Source: Cynocephalus volans (lineage: Eukaryota; Chordata; Mammalia; Dermoptera; Cynocephalidae). Taken from it: a DNA stretch of 64,000 nt. The stretch lies in contig NC_084462.1 in assembly GCF_027409185.1 (NCBI RefSeq), positions 17,707,577 to 17,771,576 on the forward strand, in the 5' to 3' direction. Shown here in pieces: positions 49,086-61,559 of the stretch. Positions within the stretch are counted from its first letter, which is position 1; each line of letters begins with the position of its first letter. The notes below the pieces were generated by a model. It worked only from the letters and a program-made list of their open reading frames with translations, made no database searches and had not been told where the DNA came from. A program made the translations under genes and the position numbers.

Positions 49086-50641
49086 CACAGGACTAACTGG
49101 CCAGTGTCACAACATACAATAATTCCAGTATCTGAAGCCAATGCAGGTTCATTCATGGTGCATGGCTTCCTTTTGCTCTGGTTATCTTTAACTGTGTGCT
49201 GCTTGTTGGCTTTGAAAAGCTCTATGTGGGGATTCTATGAGGCCTCAGGTGACAGTGAACTCTATTTGGGGGGAGTTAAGTTGGGGCATTGCCAGTTGGA
49301 GGCCACCTTAGATCCCTGGATCTCAGATCTGTGCAAGAGCAGATCTGTAGGTCAAACTTCTCAGGAACTTTTTTCCCTTTATTTTGAATTTGCTTCTCTC
49401 AGCACCAAGTCCACCTTCCTCATAGTTCCCTGAGGTTCAGAATAGAACGGAGGGAGCAGGGTTAATTCTGATTCCTTCTCACCCTAAGAGTGTATAACCC
49501 TTTAGGTTTTCAGCTTGCGGTAGGGAGGGTTCTTCTCTAATGCTCCCCACTTTTGGTGGGACTGGCTCTGAGTCCTGTCCCCCTTTCCACACAACGCCAT
49601 CAAACAAAAGCCCAAGTTTGCTGGTATTGGGAAAAAGAGCACCAGCCAGTCAGAATGGACATTGGCTGGTGCTCCCAACCAAAGTGCAGCAGCTGAATGT
49701 CAGCACTGTTGCCATGCAGTCTTTCCTCTCCAGTGAAAGCAGGCTGGCCTGTCTGGACCAGCCATCTCACCGCAAGCAATGACAAATGCTGAATAAAGCA
49801 TTTAAAAACAGCACCTTAGGAACACCAAAGAGCTGACAAGACAGTGGGTAACTATTAGGCCAAGTTCTGGGAGAAGATTGAATGGTTCAGATACAAGGCT
49901 CTTGCAGAGGGCCTGGGAGCTCAGAGGGAGGGGGCTCTGCTTATCAGATGCCCCGCTAGGCAGGAACACGAACCATGGTCCTCCGTGAATAGACTGAACA
50001 CTCACACCAGTTATTACCCAGCAAGTGTAGTTAGCTCAGGAAGTAAAATATTTCCAAATGGGTGTCCATGGTGAGAAACACATTAAAAGAATGAAAAGCT
50101 CAGATCCAGCCTGGTACTGGTGGCCACACCCACCTGCTCCTGTGTGTCCTGGGCCTTAGGCAAGTCACTGATCCTCTTGTGCCAATTTCCTGTCTCTAAG
50201 CTGGGACATGTAATGTCACCCTCTCGGTGTTGTGGGCTCCTAGAAGGCAGCGATGGCCCTTATATGTTGCATCTCCATGTCTGGGTTCCAGCATAGGCTG
50301 GCACATAGTAGATCTGTGTACAGCTAACATAGACATTATCTTACTAGTTGGCCCTGGGAGGCAGGACAGACCTATGGGCCCATTTTACAGGTGGAGAAAC
50401 TGAGGCATAGCAAGCCAGTGGAGATTTGAGTTTTCACTTTAGTAGCTCCTGCTATGGACGTGAAACCCCCTCCCATACACTCTACCCCTCAGGCCTCTCT
50501 GGTCTAGGTCATGGCACTGGTGGCAAACTCCAGCCCTCACTCTGGCCTGGTTCTCTACATCCTTAGGGAGCTTTTATGGCATTCAGCATGTGCCTACTGT
50601 ATGAAATTGGGTGATTGCTGACCAGGGCCCTAGAAAGAGGA
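49086..50641. other. Intergenic; MIR and L2 pieces
   Basis: 50105-50215 is MIR-like and 50225-50315 is an L2 end (CCTAGAAGGCAGCGATGGCC, GGCTGGCACATAGTAGATC). 50330-50430 is an inverted MIR (CCCATTTTACAGGTGGAGAA). The rest is unassigned. Confidence 0.5.
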
Positions 50642-51156
50642 TGTATCAGTTAGCTAGTGCTTTGTAACAAATAACCCTAAACAGATGGCTTAAAACAACA
50701 ACATTTTATTATTTCTAAAGGGTCTATGGGCCAGCCAGGCAGTATGGCTGCTCTGGGCTAGGCTGAACTAATCTTGACTGTGTTCACTCACGCATCTGTA
50801 GTCAGCTGGTGGATTGGCTAGGAGCTGGCTGGTCTCGGATGGTCTAAGGTAGGACAGCCCAGGCTCCGTATGCTCTCTCACTTTCCAGCAGACCAGCCCA
50901 GGTTGCTCTCATGCTAGAGCAGGAGTCCAAGAGAGAGCAGGCAGAAACATGCATGTCCCTTGAGGCCTAAGCTTAGGATTCACACAATCCCTCACTTTTT
51001 ATTGGCATAAGCAAGTCATAAGACAGGCTCAGACTGAAGGATGAGGAAATAGACTCCACCTCTTGATAGAAGATGGGACAGAGTCACATGGAAAAGGGCA
51101 TGACAATTCAGGGAGGGGTGGAGAATTGGGGTCACTTTTGCAATTGGTCTACAACA
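50642..51156 (+). mobile_element. MLT1-type (MaLR) solo LTR, nearly full length
   Basis: It starts TGTATCAGTTAGCTAGTGCT and ends GGTCTACAACA. Between lie GGCTTAAAACAACAACATTT, CAGTCAGCTGGTGGATTGGC and GAAATAGACTCCACCTCTTG, all hallmarks of MLT1. Flanks GAGGA and GAGGG fit a 5-bp duplication with one change. No internal genes. Confidence 0.85.
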
Positions 51157-51699
51157 GAGGGGGAGCCCAGTTTCCTCGCTTCATAGGTTCAACCTCTGAG
51201 AAGGTGGGTGGTTGGACCTTGGTGCTCAGTGAGCCACTCACTGACCTTCCTAGGATGGGGCCATCAGTGGGGTGGTGGAGACAATAGTTCAGCCTCGGGA
51301 CTTTGTGAACCCACATCTTAGATAGTGTTGTAGCCCCAGCCGCCAGCATGGAGTGGCTCTCCCAGAAGGTTTGTTGAATGACTGAATGATCTAAGTTAGC
51401 TTCTATGCCAGGCAGCCCAGAGAGACAGTCCCAGAGCCTCTCCTTCAGGGTGTAAGCCTAGTTTGGGGGCTGTTTCCACTGTGGAAGTCCTCTGTGCCTG
51501 CTGGGAGCCTGAGGACGCAGAGACCTCCTGTCTCACCCCTCTGTGGGGACCCTCTTCCCCACACTCCTCGGTTCCTGTCAGAGCCAAGATGTGTTGCTAT
51601 GGAAACTGCTTGGCAAACACTGGCAGGCAGAGGCGGCCAACAGCAGCTCACGTTATCGTGCTCCCGGCGCCTGTTGGAGTGACGTCTCTGGGACGGCGT

Positions 51700-51965
51700 G
51701 AGCAAGTCTGCCTGGCTCTGTGTGTGACACGTGTGTGCGGAGTGAGGGCTCAGGGTGGTGTGCACGGGCGGGCGCATGGGCACAGGCGTGCAGTGTAGGT
51801 GGGAGCCAGTCCAAGTGTGAGTGCCTCTGCGTGTGTGCCCCTACGTGTGGGTGCATGTGCGTGTGTGAGTGTGACCAGAGGGAGCTGTGTCTGCATGCGT
51901 GTGCTCAGAGTGTGATGGCTGCGCAGGCACGGTGCTGGGTGTGTGCAGAGACGGGAACACGCTAG
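51700..51965. repeat. GTG/CGTG-rich cryptic repeat
   Basis: A 260-bp stretch of imperfect alternating GT and CG (GTGTGTGACACGTGTGTGCG, GTGCATGTGCGTGTGTGAGT) with no fixed period. It follows a GC-rich segment (51580-51700) that could be a small unmethylated element. No gene. Confidence 0.6.
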
Positions 51966-52109
51966 TGATGCTGTGACGGGTGGCAACACAGTCGCCTCGG
52001 GTGAGTGCTCACTACGGGCTGGGCATTGCACTGGGAGCCGATGGGGACGGACAGAGGTGCCGATGCCCCCACCACCCAGTGTGTGGTTCCCAGCTGAGGA
52101 CAGCCACTG

Positions 52110-52760
52110 ACCAGGTAATTGTAAGTGTCAATGAAGGTGCATGATAGGAGGGCTTCTGGGAAGAGGCAACTGTTGGCCCAAAGCCTAAATGTAGAACAGG
52201 AGTCATCCAGGCAAAAGGAGGAGGACGGGTGCTCCAGGAGGAAGGCACAGCCCGGGCGAAGGCCTGGAGTCCGGAGAGGAAAGGAAAGGCCCGGCAGGCG
52301 GGAGGGCAGCGGGGGATGGCGGCCAGAGCTCCCGTGGCCCTGGACGAGGTCGGGACTTCATCCCAATTTAGAAAACCCTGGGGTGCCAGGAGAGGAGGAG
52401 TGCCTTGTAGGCAGAGGGATCCCAGAAGTGGGAAAGGGACTGATAGAGCAAAGGGGACGTGACTAATGGCTGGTGAAAGTGGGCATTGTGGGCACCAGTG
52501 AGAAGTTTGGACTTTACCCTAAAAGCAAGGGGAGTCTTTGAAAGGCTCACTGTTGGGGTACATGTCTTGGAAGGGGCTATAGGAAGGCTGGAATGGTCAC
52601 CAGGTGAGGCCAGGCAGCTGGCTGGGGCTGGGGACAGACAAGAGATATTTTGGAGGCTGACTAAATGCTCCTTGGTGACAGTGGGCACATGGAGGAGGAA
52701 GAGGGAGGGGCCAGGATGATGCGGTTTCCTGAGATGGGAAATGCTGAGGTTGGAGTTCAC
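52110..52760 (+). mobile_element. L2-like LINE segment
   Basis: GTGCCTTGTAGGCAGAGGGA, GAAGTTTGGACTTTACCCTA, AAGGGGAGTCTTTGAAAGGC and GATATTTTGGAGGCTGACTA follow the order of the untranslated 3' region of ancient L2. The opposing open frame (52368-53027) is therefore not credited as a gene. Confidence 0.6.
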
Positions 52761-53718
52761 TGAAAGCGGGGTGCTCGTGGCCCCGAGGGCAGCCAGTTCC
52801 GGAGCTCCGACACCAGCCACGGTGCTCTCTGGGGAGCTGCCTGAATCTCCAGCCCCCACAGGCTTCTGCAGCTCCCACGGGCTCCCCCAGCCCTTCCAGG
52901 CCAGGCAGGGTGGCGGCCCACGCAGCCGGCTCTTCTGGAAGACCACAGCCACTATAGACCTCTCCTGCACTCCCAGTCCCGAGGGCAAGACCACCCCAGG
53001 GGGTTCTGATGCCTCATTGCTGACCACGAAACTGGGACCCTCAGGCAGGGCTCCGCGTGGGCAGGGGCTCCCCTCCTCACAGGCCAGCAGAGGGTCTGCC
53101 CCCAGTGCACATTCCTGATGGACTCCAGGCCTCCCTGGGTCTCCCTCATTGGAGCCTGGGACCAGGATGGAGGAAGGGTAGTGTGTCTCTGGCCTTCGAG
53201 CCCCATGTCCACCGAAGATGAGCTGATTGGCATGTGCTGGGCAGGACTGCTGCGCAGTCAGATATCTTCAAGGGCGCCGAGCACTGACTGTTTGCATTCC
53301 TGCCCCTGGGTGCCCTCCTCATGGCTAGTACCATCAATCTTATAACCGTGTTTTAGAGTGGAGGAGATGCGGGCTCGAGAGGGGAGGCAGCCCGTCTATC
53401 TGGAGTCAGTGGCTGCGCAGGTGCAGCTCAGGCCTGAAGACCCCAAGTCTGCCCATCACCACCTGCCCCACCGGCCAGTGAGTGCCCTGCTCTGAGCACC
53501 AATGACAGAGCTCTGTTGTTGTTGTTGGGGTCCAAATTCAGGGGCTGTGGGAACGTCTACAGGCAGCTCAGAGTCAAGATGGACCTGACAGGGACAGATG
53601 TTGCAGGGTGCGGGGGCCGGGCATGGGGCCTCTGCCCAGGGACAGCGCATTTGTTCTAGCAAATATCTCCCACATGCCTGGCATGATTTTCCTTTTTCTG
53701 TTTGAGAGGCAACCTGTG
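52761..53718. other. Intergenic, moderately GC-rich, no gene recognised
   Basis: Open frames run both ways (for example plus strand 52741-53118) but have no recognisable domain, and no splice-site pattern supports an exon. A (GTT)n run lies at 53513-53527. Confidence 0.4.
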
Positions 53719-53865
53719 GGAATTGGGGAGGGAGACAGTGACAGAGAGAGAGAGACCTCAACAGAGAGACAGATAGACAGAGAGACACACCCTCAGAAAG
53801 GGAGACAGAGAGATACAGAGACATAGGCACAAAGAGACAGGCAGACAAAGAGAGATGGACAGACA
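53719..53865. repeat. (GAGACA)n-like purine repeat
   Basis: An imperfect run of GAGAGACA/GACAGATAGACAG words, purine-rich on the plus strand. Typical decayed microsatellite. Confidence 0.75.
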
Positions 53866-54849
53866 ACCCCTCCTGGAGGCCTAGACCCCTCCACACTCCT
53901 CCCCCAGCTTTGGCTGAGCCTGTAGGGAGCCTGGGCAGTGGGGGTGGGAGGGACTGGGGCGCTGCCAGGAGGGACAGCAGCGTGAGGGTCCTCAGTGTGT
54001 GTAGATTGGGAGGGTAACTTTGCACTGAGCACCACCCCCAGCCCCAGCATCTTGGCTGTTCTCCATTGGAGGGAACAAGAGCTTTCAGAGCTGGGGGACC
54101 TGGAGTGAATACTAATCCCATGGCTCAAAGGGCAGCCGCACAGGCTGGGTGCAGGAGGCTGTGCAGGGCCAGCGCCAGCTGAGATCCCTCGCCCTCAGCA
54201 AGGTGCTCCTCATGCCCTGGGGCTTCTGTTCTCCCCTCAGGCCAGAGAGGGCCCTCAACTACTCCAGGACAGGGAGTGTGGGGCTGGAGCTCCAGGGATT
54301 GGGGTACCTGGTGCCCCACATGGGTTGACACTGGGAGGGCCCTCAGAAAATGGTCCCTTGAAAAATGGCTGCCTGGGACGTATCAGGCAGATGGGAGGGT
54401 CCTCAGCCTCACTCTGCATCCCCACAGCCCAACAACAGCTCCAGGGGCAGCTATTCAGGCTGGTGGGGCAGGGAGGCCTGGGGAAACTGAGGTAAGCGCA
54501 GGGAGGCATTCAAGCAGACCCCAAGTCCTGAAGACCAGTGCTGGTATCCTGCTCCGCATCCTCCTGCCTGGACTGTGGCTCAGCCCCCAGCGCCTCCCAC
54601 CTGAACATCCCAGCCATACCCCGGCTTCCCCCTTCTACCTGCTCCTGTTGCTCCCAGGTGACCTCCATACGAGGCTGTGGAAGTCCCTGCTTGGACCCCC
54701 TGCCTTTATTCCAAGCCCCCTTGACTGCCCCCAGCTCTCAGCACTCACGTTGCCCCGTCTCCCCTCCAGCGTCTCTGGCAGGTGTCAGCAGGGCCACGTG
54801 CCCTCCAGGGATCTAGGGGAGGATCCCTCCTTGTCTCTTCCAGCTTCTG
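53866..54849. other. Intergenic, no gene recognised
   Basis: GC-rich unique-looking sequence. A long frame at 54276-54965 has no domain I recognise and runs into an LTR. Confidence 0.4.
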
Positions 54850-55083
54850 GTGGCTCTGGGCATTTCTTGGTTTGTGGCTGCATCGCTCCAACCTCTGCCT
54901 CCATCTTCATGTGGCCTCCTCCCCTGTGTCTCATTGGATTTAGGGCCCACCCTAACCCAAGATGATCTCATCTTGAGATGCTTACTTTAATTATATCTGC
55001 AAAGACCCTTATTCCAAATAAGGTCCCCTTCTGAGGGTGCAAGTGGGCACATATTTTGGGGGTCACTATTCGACCCACTATGG
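54850..55083 (+). mobile_element. LTR 3' fragment (MaLR type)
   Basis: CTAACCCAAGATGATCTCAT, TTTAATTATATCTGCAAAGA, CCCTTATTCCAAATAAGGTC and TGGGGGTCACTATTCGACCC are the last 200 bases of a common mammalian LTR. The 5' part is not discernible. Confidence 0.65.
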
Positions 55084-58000
55084 GGAAACTGAGGCACATC
55101 AAGGTGAAGTAGCTTCTGTGGGCCACACAGCTCTCTTTTAACCCCAGGTCTGCCCAGGTCAGACGATGGTGATGAGGATGAGGAGCTGCACTCTTTGTCC
55201 ATCTGGCTGAAAGGACAAGGTTCCCCATATCACTGTCCATTTCTAGAATAGACTCTCACAAGGTAGCTTCAACCAGAGATGTCTGGAGTCCAGCTGGTGA
55301 GGAGTCTGCTGTGCCCTGTGTGCAGGGCTGGGCCAGGCCACCAGCAGCTGCCTCTGTGTTCTGCGGGCCCCGGCACTGGGCACCACCCACTTTGGGGCGA
55401 GGAACGTTTCAGTTAACCAGGGCACTAGGAGGGGACTTGCTCATTTAGAGTTCCAATTTCACCTGCTAACAAGGCAGCCAAAGGAGGAGATGTCACCCCA
55501 GGCCTGACACATAATTACTATTCCGGCTGCTCCTGTCTCTCCCCAGCTGCAACAGGGAAGGGGCGGGGGGAGGCAGATATTCCACAACTTCTTTGCAATA
55601 ATCAGTTTTAGGTCAGAGCTTTTTTCTCAGGTTCTGCGTTTTCTGTCCCCAACAGAAATAAACTGGTAAATTCTCACAGCCTCACATGTCAAAAGTGTAG
55701 CATTTTGACCCAGAATCTACTTGTAGGAATTTATCCCTGGGGGGGGGGGGAAATCAGATACCCGTGCAAAAATTTGTGGAAATGAGATTGTTTGTCACAG
55801 TGATATACGTAATAATGAGAAATTGGGAAAAACCAAAATATCCCAAACCAGGTAATCCATTCCATTAAACAAACACAGTGCAGACCATCACAGTGAGGAC
55901 GCTGACTTTGTCTATCGACAGGGAAGGGTGTTAAGAGTCAAAAGCCTCAAGCAGAACAGAATACGTGGATGGAATCCCTAGAAAATGTATTCTGACGTGA
56001 AGAAAAAACGTCAGAAGGATGTTTGACAAGAAGTTAAGAGAGGTTACCCCTTGACAGCGGTTATAAGATCTTCTTTCTGTTTTTCTTTATCTTTCAGAAT
56101 TTTCCACAATGGATATCTATTGTTGTGTCATCGTTTCTTAAGGCTTTAGAAAAATCCCTTTGCAATGTTGGGGGTGACAAATCCCTCAGCCATCTGTGGG
56201 GGTGCTGCCGAGGACATGGGGGCATTTCTGCAGAATGAGGCAGAGGGGCTGGGTGGCCTGCAGAGGCCCTGGGAGGCTGTTAGTCCACAGCCTGAAGGAA
56301 GCTCTCATCCTAAAGGTTTCAAAGAGAAAAAGGGCAGCTGGGGAAAAGGTCCTTGGATTCTAACCGGAGCGATAATGCCAGCCTTCATGGTGAGGGCTGG
56401 GCATAGGCGTCCTCCCTGCACTTGGAGTCCTTTCCACCTCAGGGGCAGCTGGCAGCTGGCCCTGAGCAGAGCAGGATGCCCGTCTTCATGGGCTCTGGCT
56501 GTGGGGACCAACGGGAAGCTGCTGACCAGCCGTGATTACGGGGAAGTGGTCCTCACTTAAGTGTGAGTCCTGAGAACTCAGCGCCTCCAGCCTGCCTGAC
56601 CTTAGATGGGGGCGCGGAGGGGGATGACAGAGAGACCTCCTGTTAGCTGGCAGCATCCATCAGAGAGGGACTCCACCTCCCCAAATCCAGCTCCCAGCCA
56701 GGACAGGGAGCACATGGGGGAAGCTTCCCCTGGGAGATGGACCCCTGACCCAACTGGAGAGGGTCAAGAGTGGGCTAGACAGGTCCCCACAGGTTCTTCC
56801 TGACCACCCAGATGACCTTGGGAATGGAGTGGGTGCTTGTTCCCACCCCCCACCCCCACCTGTTCATGACATCTTCTTGCTCCTAATGTGGGGCCTGGCC
56901 CAGAGTGTGGACTAGTTGCTGCCTGAATTAATGGCCATCTGTGTCACCCAACCAGGAGGGGAGGAAACCAAGGGCGAGACTGCATCAGGCTTATCATTCA
57001 GTGACGGTGGAGCTGGGGGGCTCCCAGGGGCCTGGCCCACCTGCTGGTCATCCAGGGTCACTGTGCACGAGTGGGCATGCCGTCTTGCACATGGCCTGAT
57101 AGCTCTGGGGCCGGCTGACCACTGGCCTTTCCTGTCAGTAGCTCTCTTTTGCTTACTGATGCTGGAATTGGGCTTATGGTATTTGCAGCTGAAAGGGCAG
57201 GAAAGGACCCAGGGCACCAGGCTTGCTGTGGCCTGGGCTTCGGGTAAGCCTGGACCCTCTGGAGGCCCTCAGGTCCCTGGGAAATCTGACCCTAGGAGGG
57301 TACCCTCGGGTACTTCTGGCCTTGCCCTGTGGGAACCATGCCAGTGTTGTCCCTGGGGTCCTTCCCCAGCTGTGCGGAGGCCCCACAGTGACCACGTGGA
57401 AGAGAGTCTGTTCCAGGACTTACACTCCCTTCCTTGGCCCCACCTGCAGCAAGGTCCTTGCGAGTCCAGGGTGGGAGTGGGGGTCTGAAGGCCCAAGTGC
57501 AGAAGCGCTCCTGTGCCAGGGGCCACTCTGGAAAGTGGGGTGCGCATTCTCCTGCACTTGGGGCTGTGGGTTTGCTGTGTAGGTTGGATGAACCCTCGCC
57601 CCAGCTCAGACTCCAGCCCTGCGCCCCCACCCCAGCGTGGTCTTCACGTCTGCCTCCCCCCACCCCATGCTCTCCATTGCCTGTGCTATACACCCTGCCT
57701 CCCACTGCCAGAGCCGCGGCTGTCTGGGGCCTGCACCCTCCTACCAGCCAGCGCCCCTCACCCCTTCCTCTTGGGACTTGGCCCTGCTCTATAGGACCGC
57801 TTTACCCTAGGAAGTCCGAAACCCTCCAAGTGCCAAGTCCCCATCCTGCCTGGGGCTTCACGATGCTGGCCCTTGACGCGCCTTCTCTCTAGGTCGCCAT
57901 GGTGCCGGCCTGCCCCTCCATGGCTACTTGTTCCACAGCTACTTGGTCCTTCCCGCAAGCCTGGCTGATTAGGCGAAGGCTGGGCAGGGCACGCAGGGCC

Positions 58001-58739
58001 CACCTGGTGGGGCTGTGGGGAAGGGGCACGTGTCCACCGCAGGTGCCCTCCTGCCTCCCCTCACTGGTGACAGTGGAACCATGACGGGTCTCAGACTTTG
58101 CACCGCGTGGGCTTCTGATTTATTTTCTTGCTTTGGCGGTTCTGCCTCTGAGATCCGGTACTGGACAGCACATTTGCTAAGTGGCAACAATCCCCCATTT
58201 TATTAATCTGAGCTTGGAGCCCAACCCTGTAAACAAGCATGGTGAGACTCCCAGGACTCCAGACTGGGGTGGTGAGCTCTTGGTCCTGCCCATGCGAGTG
58301 CTGAGGTTTCGGTGCCAGGGGTCCAGGCCCTCCCTGTTGAGGGGCTGGGCTGGAGCCCCAGGAGGGGACAGGTGACTTACTGCCAGAGACCTGGCCAACC
58401 CCCCTTTGGGGTGGCACTTGCCTGGCTGCTCTGGGGCTCCCTTGGGCCTCCCCAGACGAACGTGTCCAGGGCAGGTGGCCTTAGAGAAGCTGAGGGTTGG
58501 GTGAAACTGGGGATCAATGTGGCCCCAAAACACAGGCTGTGGCTGCTCTACACCCCCTCCTCCCCAGGGTGACGGAGCTGAATCAGTGACGCTGGCCTTG
58601 AAGGTCCCGATGGCATCTGGGAGGATGGCACTGAGCCTTCTTCATCCCTCTCCCCATCCTGCTGGTGAATGTTTAAGGGAATGAATGACCTCAGCTGGAC
58701 ATTAGTGAAAGAGCTGTAAGAGGTTATGTACATTTATTT
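55084..58739. other. Intergenic, no gene recognised
   Basis: No exon, RNA gene or clear transposon in most of it. 55650-56150 has an A/T-richer segment with a 12-G run (55741) that could be a decayed L1 3' piece (CCAGAATCTACTTGTAGGAA). 58200-58560 is G/C-rich but without CpG density. Confidence 0.45.
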
Positions 58740-59160
58740 GATGGTTTCATGTGTTTTCCACTCAGCGTATATTTATTGGACATCTACTATTTTCCAGGCA
58801 CTGTTTTGGGTGCCAGGAACAGACGTCGCTGTGAAGACACACCAAGTGGCTGCGTGGATGTTTGGTCCAGTGGGAGGGGCAGTGATGAGCACAAACCCAC
58901 AGAAACAGAATTCGGCTTCAGGGGGTGGGGTGGGCTGGGGTCAGGGGTGGCCTCCCAGGAGGTGAACAGGGCAAGGGAGCGAGCTCAAGGGTATACGATG
59001 GGGAAGAATGTTCCAGGTGAGAAATTAGAAGCCCAAGGGAAGATGCGGCTTGCTCTGGATCGTGATGATCTGTGTGGCTGCCTCAAGTCAGGAGCTAGAG
59101 TTTAGGATGAGGAGTCATAAGTGCTTTGGAAGATAGAGGGACACTGAGCATGCAGCAGAA
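58740..59160 (+). mobile_element. L2-like LINE segment
   Basis: CTCAGCGTATATTTATTGGA, CATCTACTATTTTCCAGGCA, CTGTTTTGGGTGCCAGGAAC, then GAATGTTCCAGGTGAGAAAT, as in the L2 3' region. Confidence 0.6.
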
Positions 59161-59164
59161 GAGC

Positions 59165-59320
59165 CTTTGGTGCCACAAAGACCGTAGTTTTTATCCAAGT
59201 GCCTGGTTACCAGCTCTGTGACCATGGCTCTTTGGGCCTCTATTTCTCCATCTGTAAAATGGGGTAGCAGTCATTCCTTCCCCACCAGGTTGGCATAAAC
59301 ATTACAGGAGGTGACCATGT
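59165..59320 (+). mobile_element. MIR
   Basis: GTGCCTGGTTACCAGCTCTG, TATTTCTCCATCTGTAAAAT and GGTTGGCATAAACATTACAG follow the forward MIR order. Confidence 0.65.
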
Positions 59321-60810
59321 AGTCCTGGCCCTGGTCTAGTGCATGGAGGGGTGTCTTGTGCTGCTGCAGGAGTGTCATGGGCTTCAAACGACCGTCATAG
59401 CAGCTCTGTCTGAGAAGCATCCTGCAGGTGACACATCCCCCCAACCCCCCACTCTGTGAAGACCACAGGAATAATGGGTATCTCTGTTTTACAGGCGAGG
59501 GAACAGCCCCTGAGTAGTAGATCCAGAATCTAGATGCTTGGTCACTGGCTCTGTGCTCAGGTGGTCTCTGACCCTATGGCCCAGGACACTTCTGGCACCA
59601 ACCTGGGCTTGATGGGAATCCTTGCAAAACCCTGCTGGACAGGACCTGTCTTCAGTCAGGCTCTTTGAGGGTAAGTAGGGGAAATCCATTAAAATGCACT
59701 CAAGCCATAAAGGATGGAGGGGCATTTCCCAGAGCCCAGGCAGGAAGTGGCTGGACACCTCCGACGGGCAGCGGCAGGGTGGGCCAACTGTCAGCGTCTC
59801 TGTCTCTACCGCCTCCGGGTGTCAGGGCTGTGCCTCTCTGCTTTCTTCTCCCTGAGGGCTGCCTCTGTGCACCTGCGTGGCTGTGGGGACGACGGCCATC
59901 CCACACAACGGCAGGACCATTGGCAGGCTCTGGTTACAGGGAGAGAGTCCGAGGAGCCAAGCTCTGGCCACCTTAGGGCCACTTGGGGCCACGATGACTC
60001 GGGCAGCTCTCGGGGCTGCTTCGTCTCTCCTCACCACGGTCCTGGGCTCTGGGCCAATGGCAGGGGTGCAGGTGCGGGGGGTGCAGGGAAGGCCTTGGGG
60101 ATGTGGCCTGAGCCATTCTCTGTCCGGAATGAGGACGACTCAGGACGGGGGTCCTGTACCAGCTGGGGGTTGCCGTGGGAAGGAAGGAAGAGGGAACGTT
60201 AGCTGTTACCATTGTCATCGCTTGGCGGCCCGAGACGTGTGGTGAGAAGTGCAGAGGCCACAGAGCTCCCTTGGGCCCAGGTGTGTGTGTGCGTCTCGTA
60301 GCGGCTCCTCCTCGGCCTTCTGAGGTCGACACTTTCCTGACCACCATGTTCTGGAGGAAGGAAGTGAGGCTCAGAACAAGCAGTTCTAGCGACAGCTGGG
60401 AGGACCTCTTCTCTGCCACAGTCCCCAATGGCTGTGCTGGCCTCTGGGAGCCATGTATTGAAATCCGGCTCTCAAGGGGAGCAGGGATGTGGCAAGTGGG
60501 CGAAGGGTGCTGACGGCCCCTGTAGCAGTGGGACAACAAGGGTCGCTGCTGCCCCTTCTCCTGGGGATGTACTGGCCTCAAGACTGGCGCGTTGCAGGGA
60601 CTCTGTGGACAAGGGCTGCCCTTATCTCGTAGGACAAAGATCATCTGGACTGAAGACGGAAGGACTATCTCTGTGGGCGCACGTTGTTCACTGTGCACAT
60701 GTTTATTGGACACATAGTAGATGCTGCTCTCTGTGCCTGGTGCCAGGACGCAGTGGCAGGTCCCCGCCCTCACAGGCACTCGGTGTCGTGCTGTTGCAGT
60801 GTTGTGCAGG
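59321..60810. other. Intergenic, no gene recognised
   Basis: Unique-looking, moderately GC-rich. Overlapping frames on both strands (largest on the minus strand, 59973-60779) have no recognisable domain and no exon structure. Confidence 0.45.
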
Positions 60811-60814
60811 GGGC

Positions 60815-60990
60815 TGATTAGGCTGTAGCTCTGCCATCTGGGCCTGTGACTTGGCCTGCCTACACCTGTTACTCATCCGTAAAATGGGGACAGAAAGGGT
60901 AGTTATTTCACAGGCCTGTTACGAGGCTGACATAAGATAATACATTTAAATCGTTTAGAATGTTGCACCTGGCATACAGAAAGTGCTAGA
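60815..60990 (+). mobile_element. MIR
   Basis: TAGCTCTGCCATCTGGGCCT, ACTCATCCGTAAAATGGGGA, TTGCACCTGGCATACAGAAA: forward MIR from head to tail. Confidence 0.75.
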
Positions 60991-61125
60991 ACAAATCATG
61001 ATTACATTCTAACAGGGGGACTGTCAGATCAAGGGGAAGTTCCCGGTGGTACGATGACAGGGGTAGGCTGGGTGTCATATGTTGGGGGTCACACCCTGCG
61101 TTGCTGGGGAAGCACTGATGCCAGG

Positions 61126-61546
61126 GCCTCACCTGAGCAGCACTGGCTTTCCTCTCTCACCTGGGCATCCCCGGCTTACCTCTCTTACCTGGGGCCTCAC
61201 CTGAGCAGCGCTGGCTTTCCTCTCTCACCTGGGCATCCCCGGCTTACCTCTCTTACCTGAGGCCTCACCTGGGCATCTCCGGCTTACCTCTCTTACCTGG
61301 GGCCTCGCCTGGGCAGCGCTGGCTTTCCTCTCTCACCTGGGCATCTCCGGCTTACCTCTCTTACCTGGGGCCTCGCCTGGGCAGCGCTGGCTTTCCTCTC
61401 TCACCTGGGCATCTCCGGCTTACCTCTCTTACCTGGGGCCTCGCCTGGGCAGCGCTGGCTTTCCTCTCTCACCTGGGCATCTCCGGCTTACCTCTCTTAC
61501 CTGGGGCCTCACCTGGGCAGCGCTGGCTTTCCTCTCTCACCTGCTT
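61126..61546 (-). repeat. 68-bp minisatellite carrying serial 5' splice-site motifs
   Basis: About six tandem copies of a 68-bp unit, one shortened by about 29 bp (near 61264). The plus-strand unit contains CACCTGGGCATCTCCGGC, TTACCTCTCTTACCTGGGGC and CTGGGCAGCGCTGGCTTTCC. On the minus strand each unit holds CAGGTGAGAG, CAGGTAAGAG and GAGGTAAGCC, which are consensus splice donors. The copies nearest the CpG island are the most alike, which suggests recent homogenisation. It abuts the CpG island at 61560. Confidence 0.92.
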
Positions 61547-61559
61547 GACTTTCAGGTCT

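Noticed and set aside
52368..53027. Minus-strand open frame of 219 codons
   Set aside because: More than half overlaps an L2-like segment. The composition is low-complexity Pro/Ser/Leu, and no homology or splice pattern is recognisable.
59973..60779. Minus-strand open frame of 268 codons
   Set aside because: No recognisable domain, comparable frames on the other strand, and no promoter or exon context.
61126..61546. Possible CRISPR-like or spacer-repeat array
   Set aside because: Repeats are contiguous with no unique spacers, and the genome is mammalian; it is a minisatellite.
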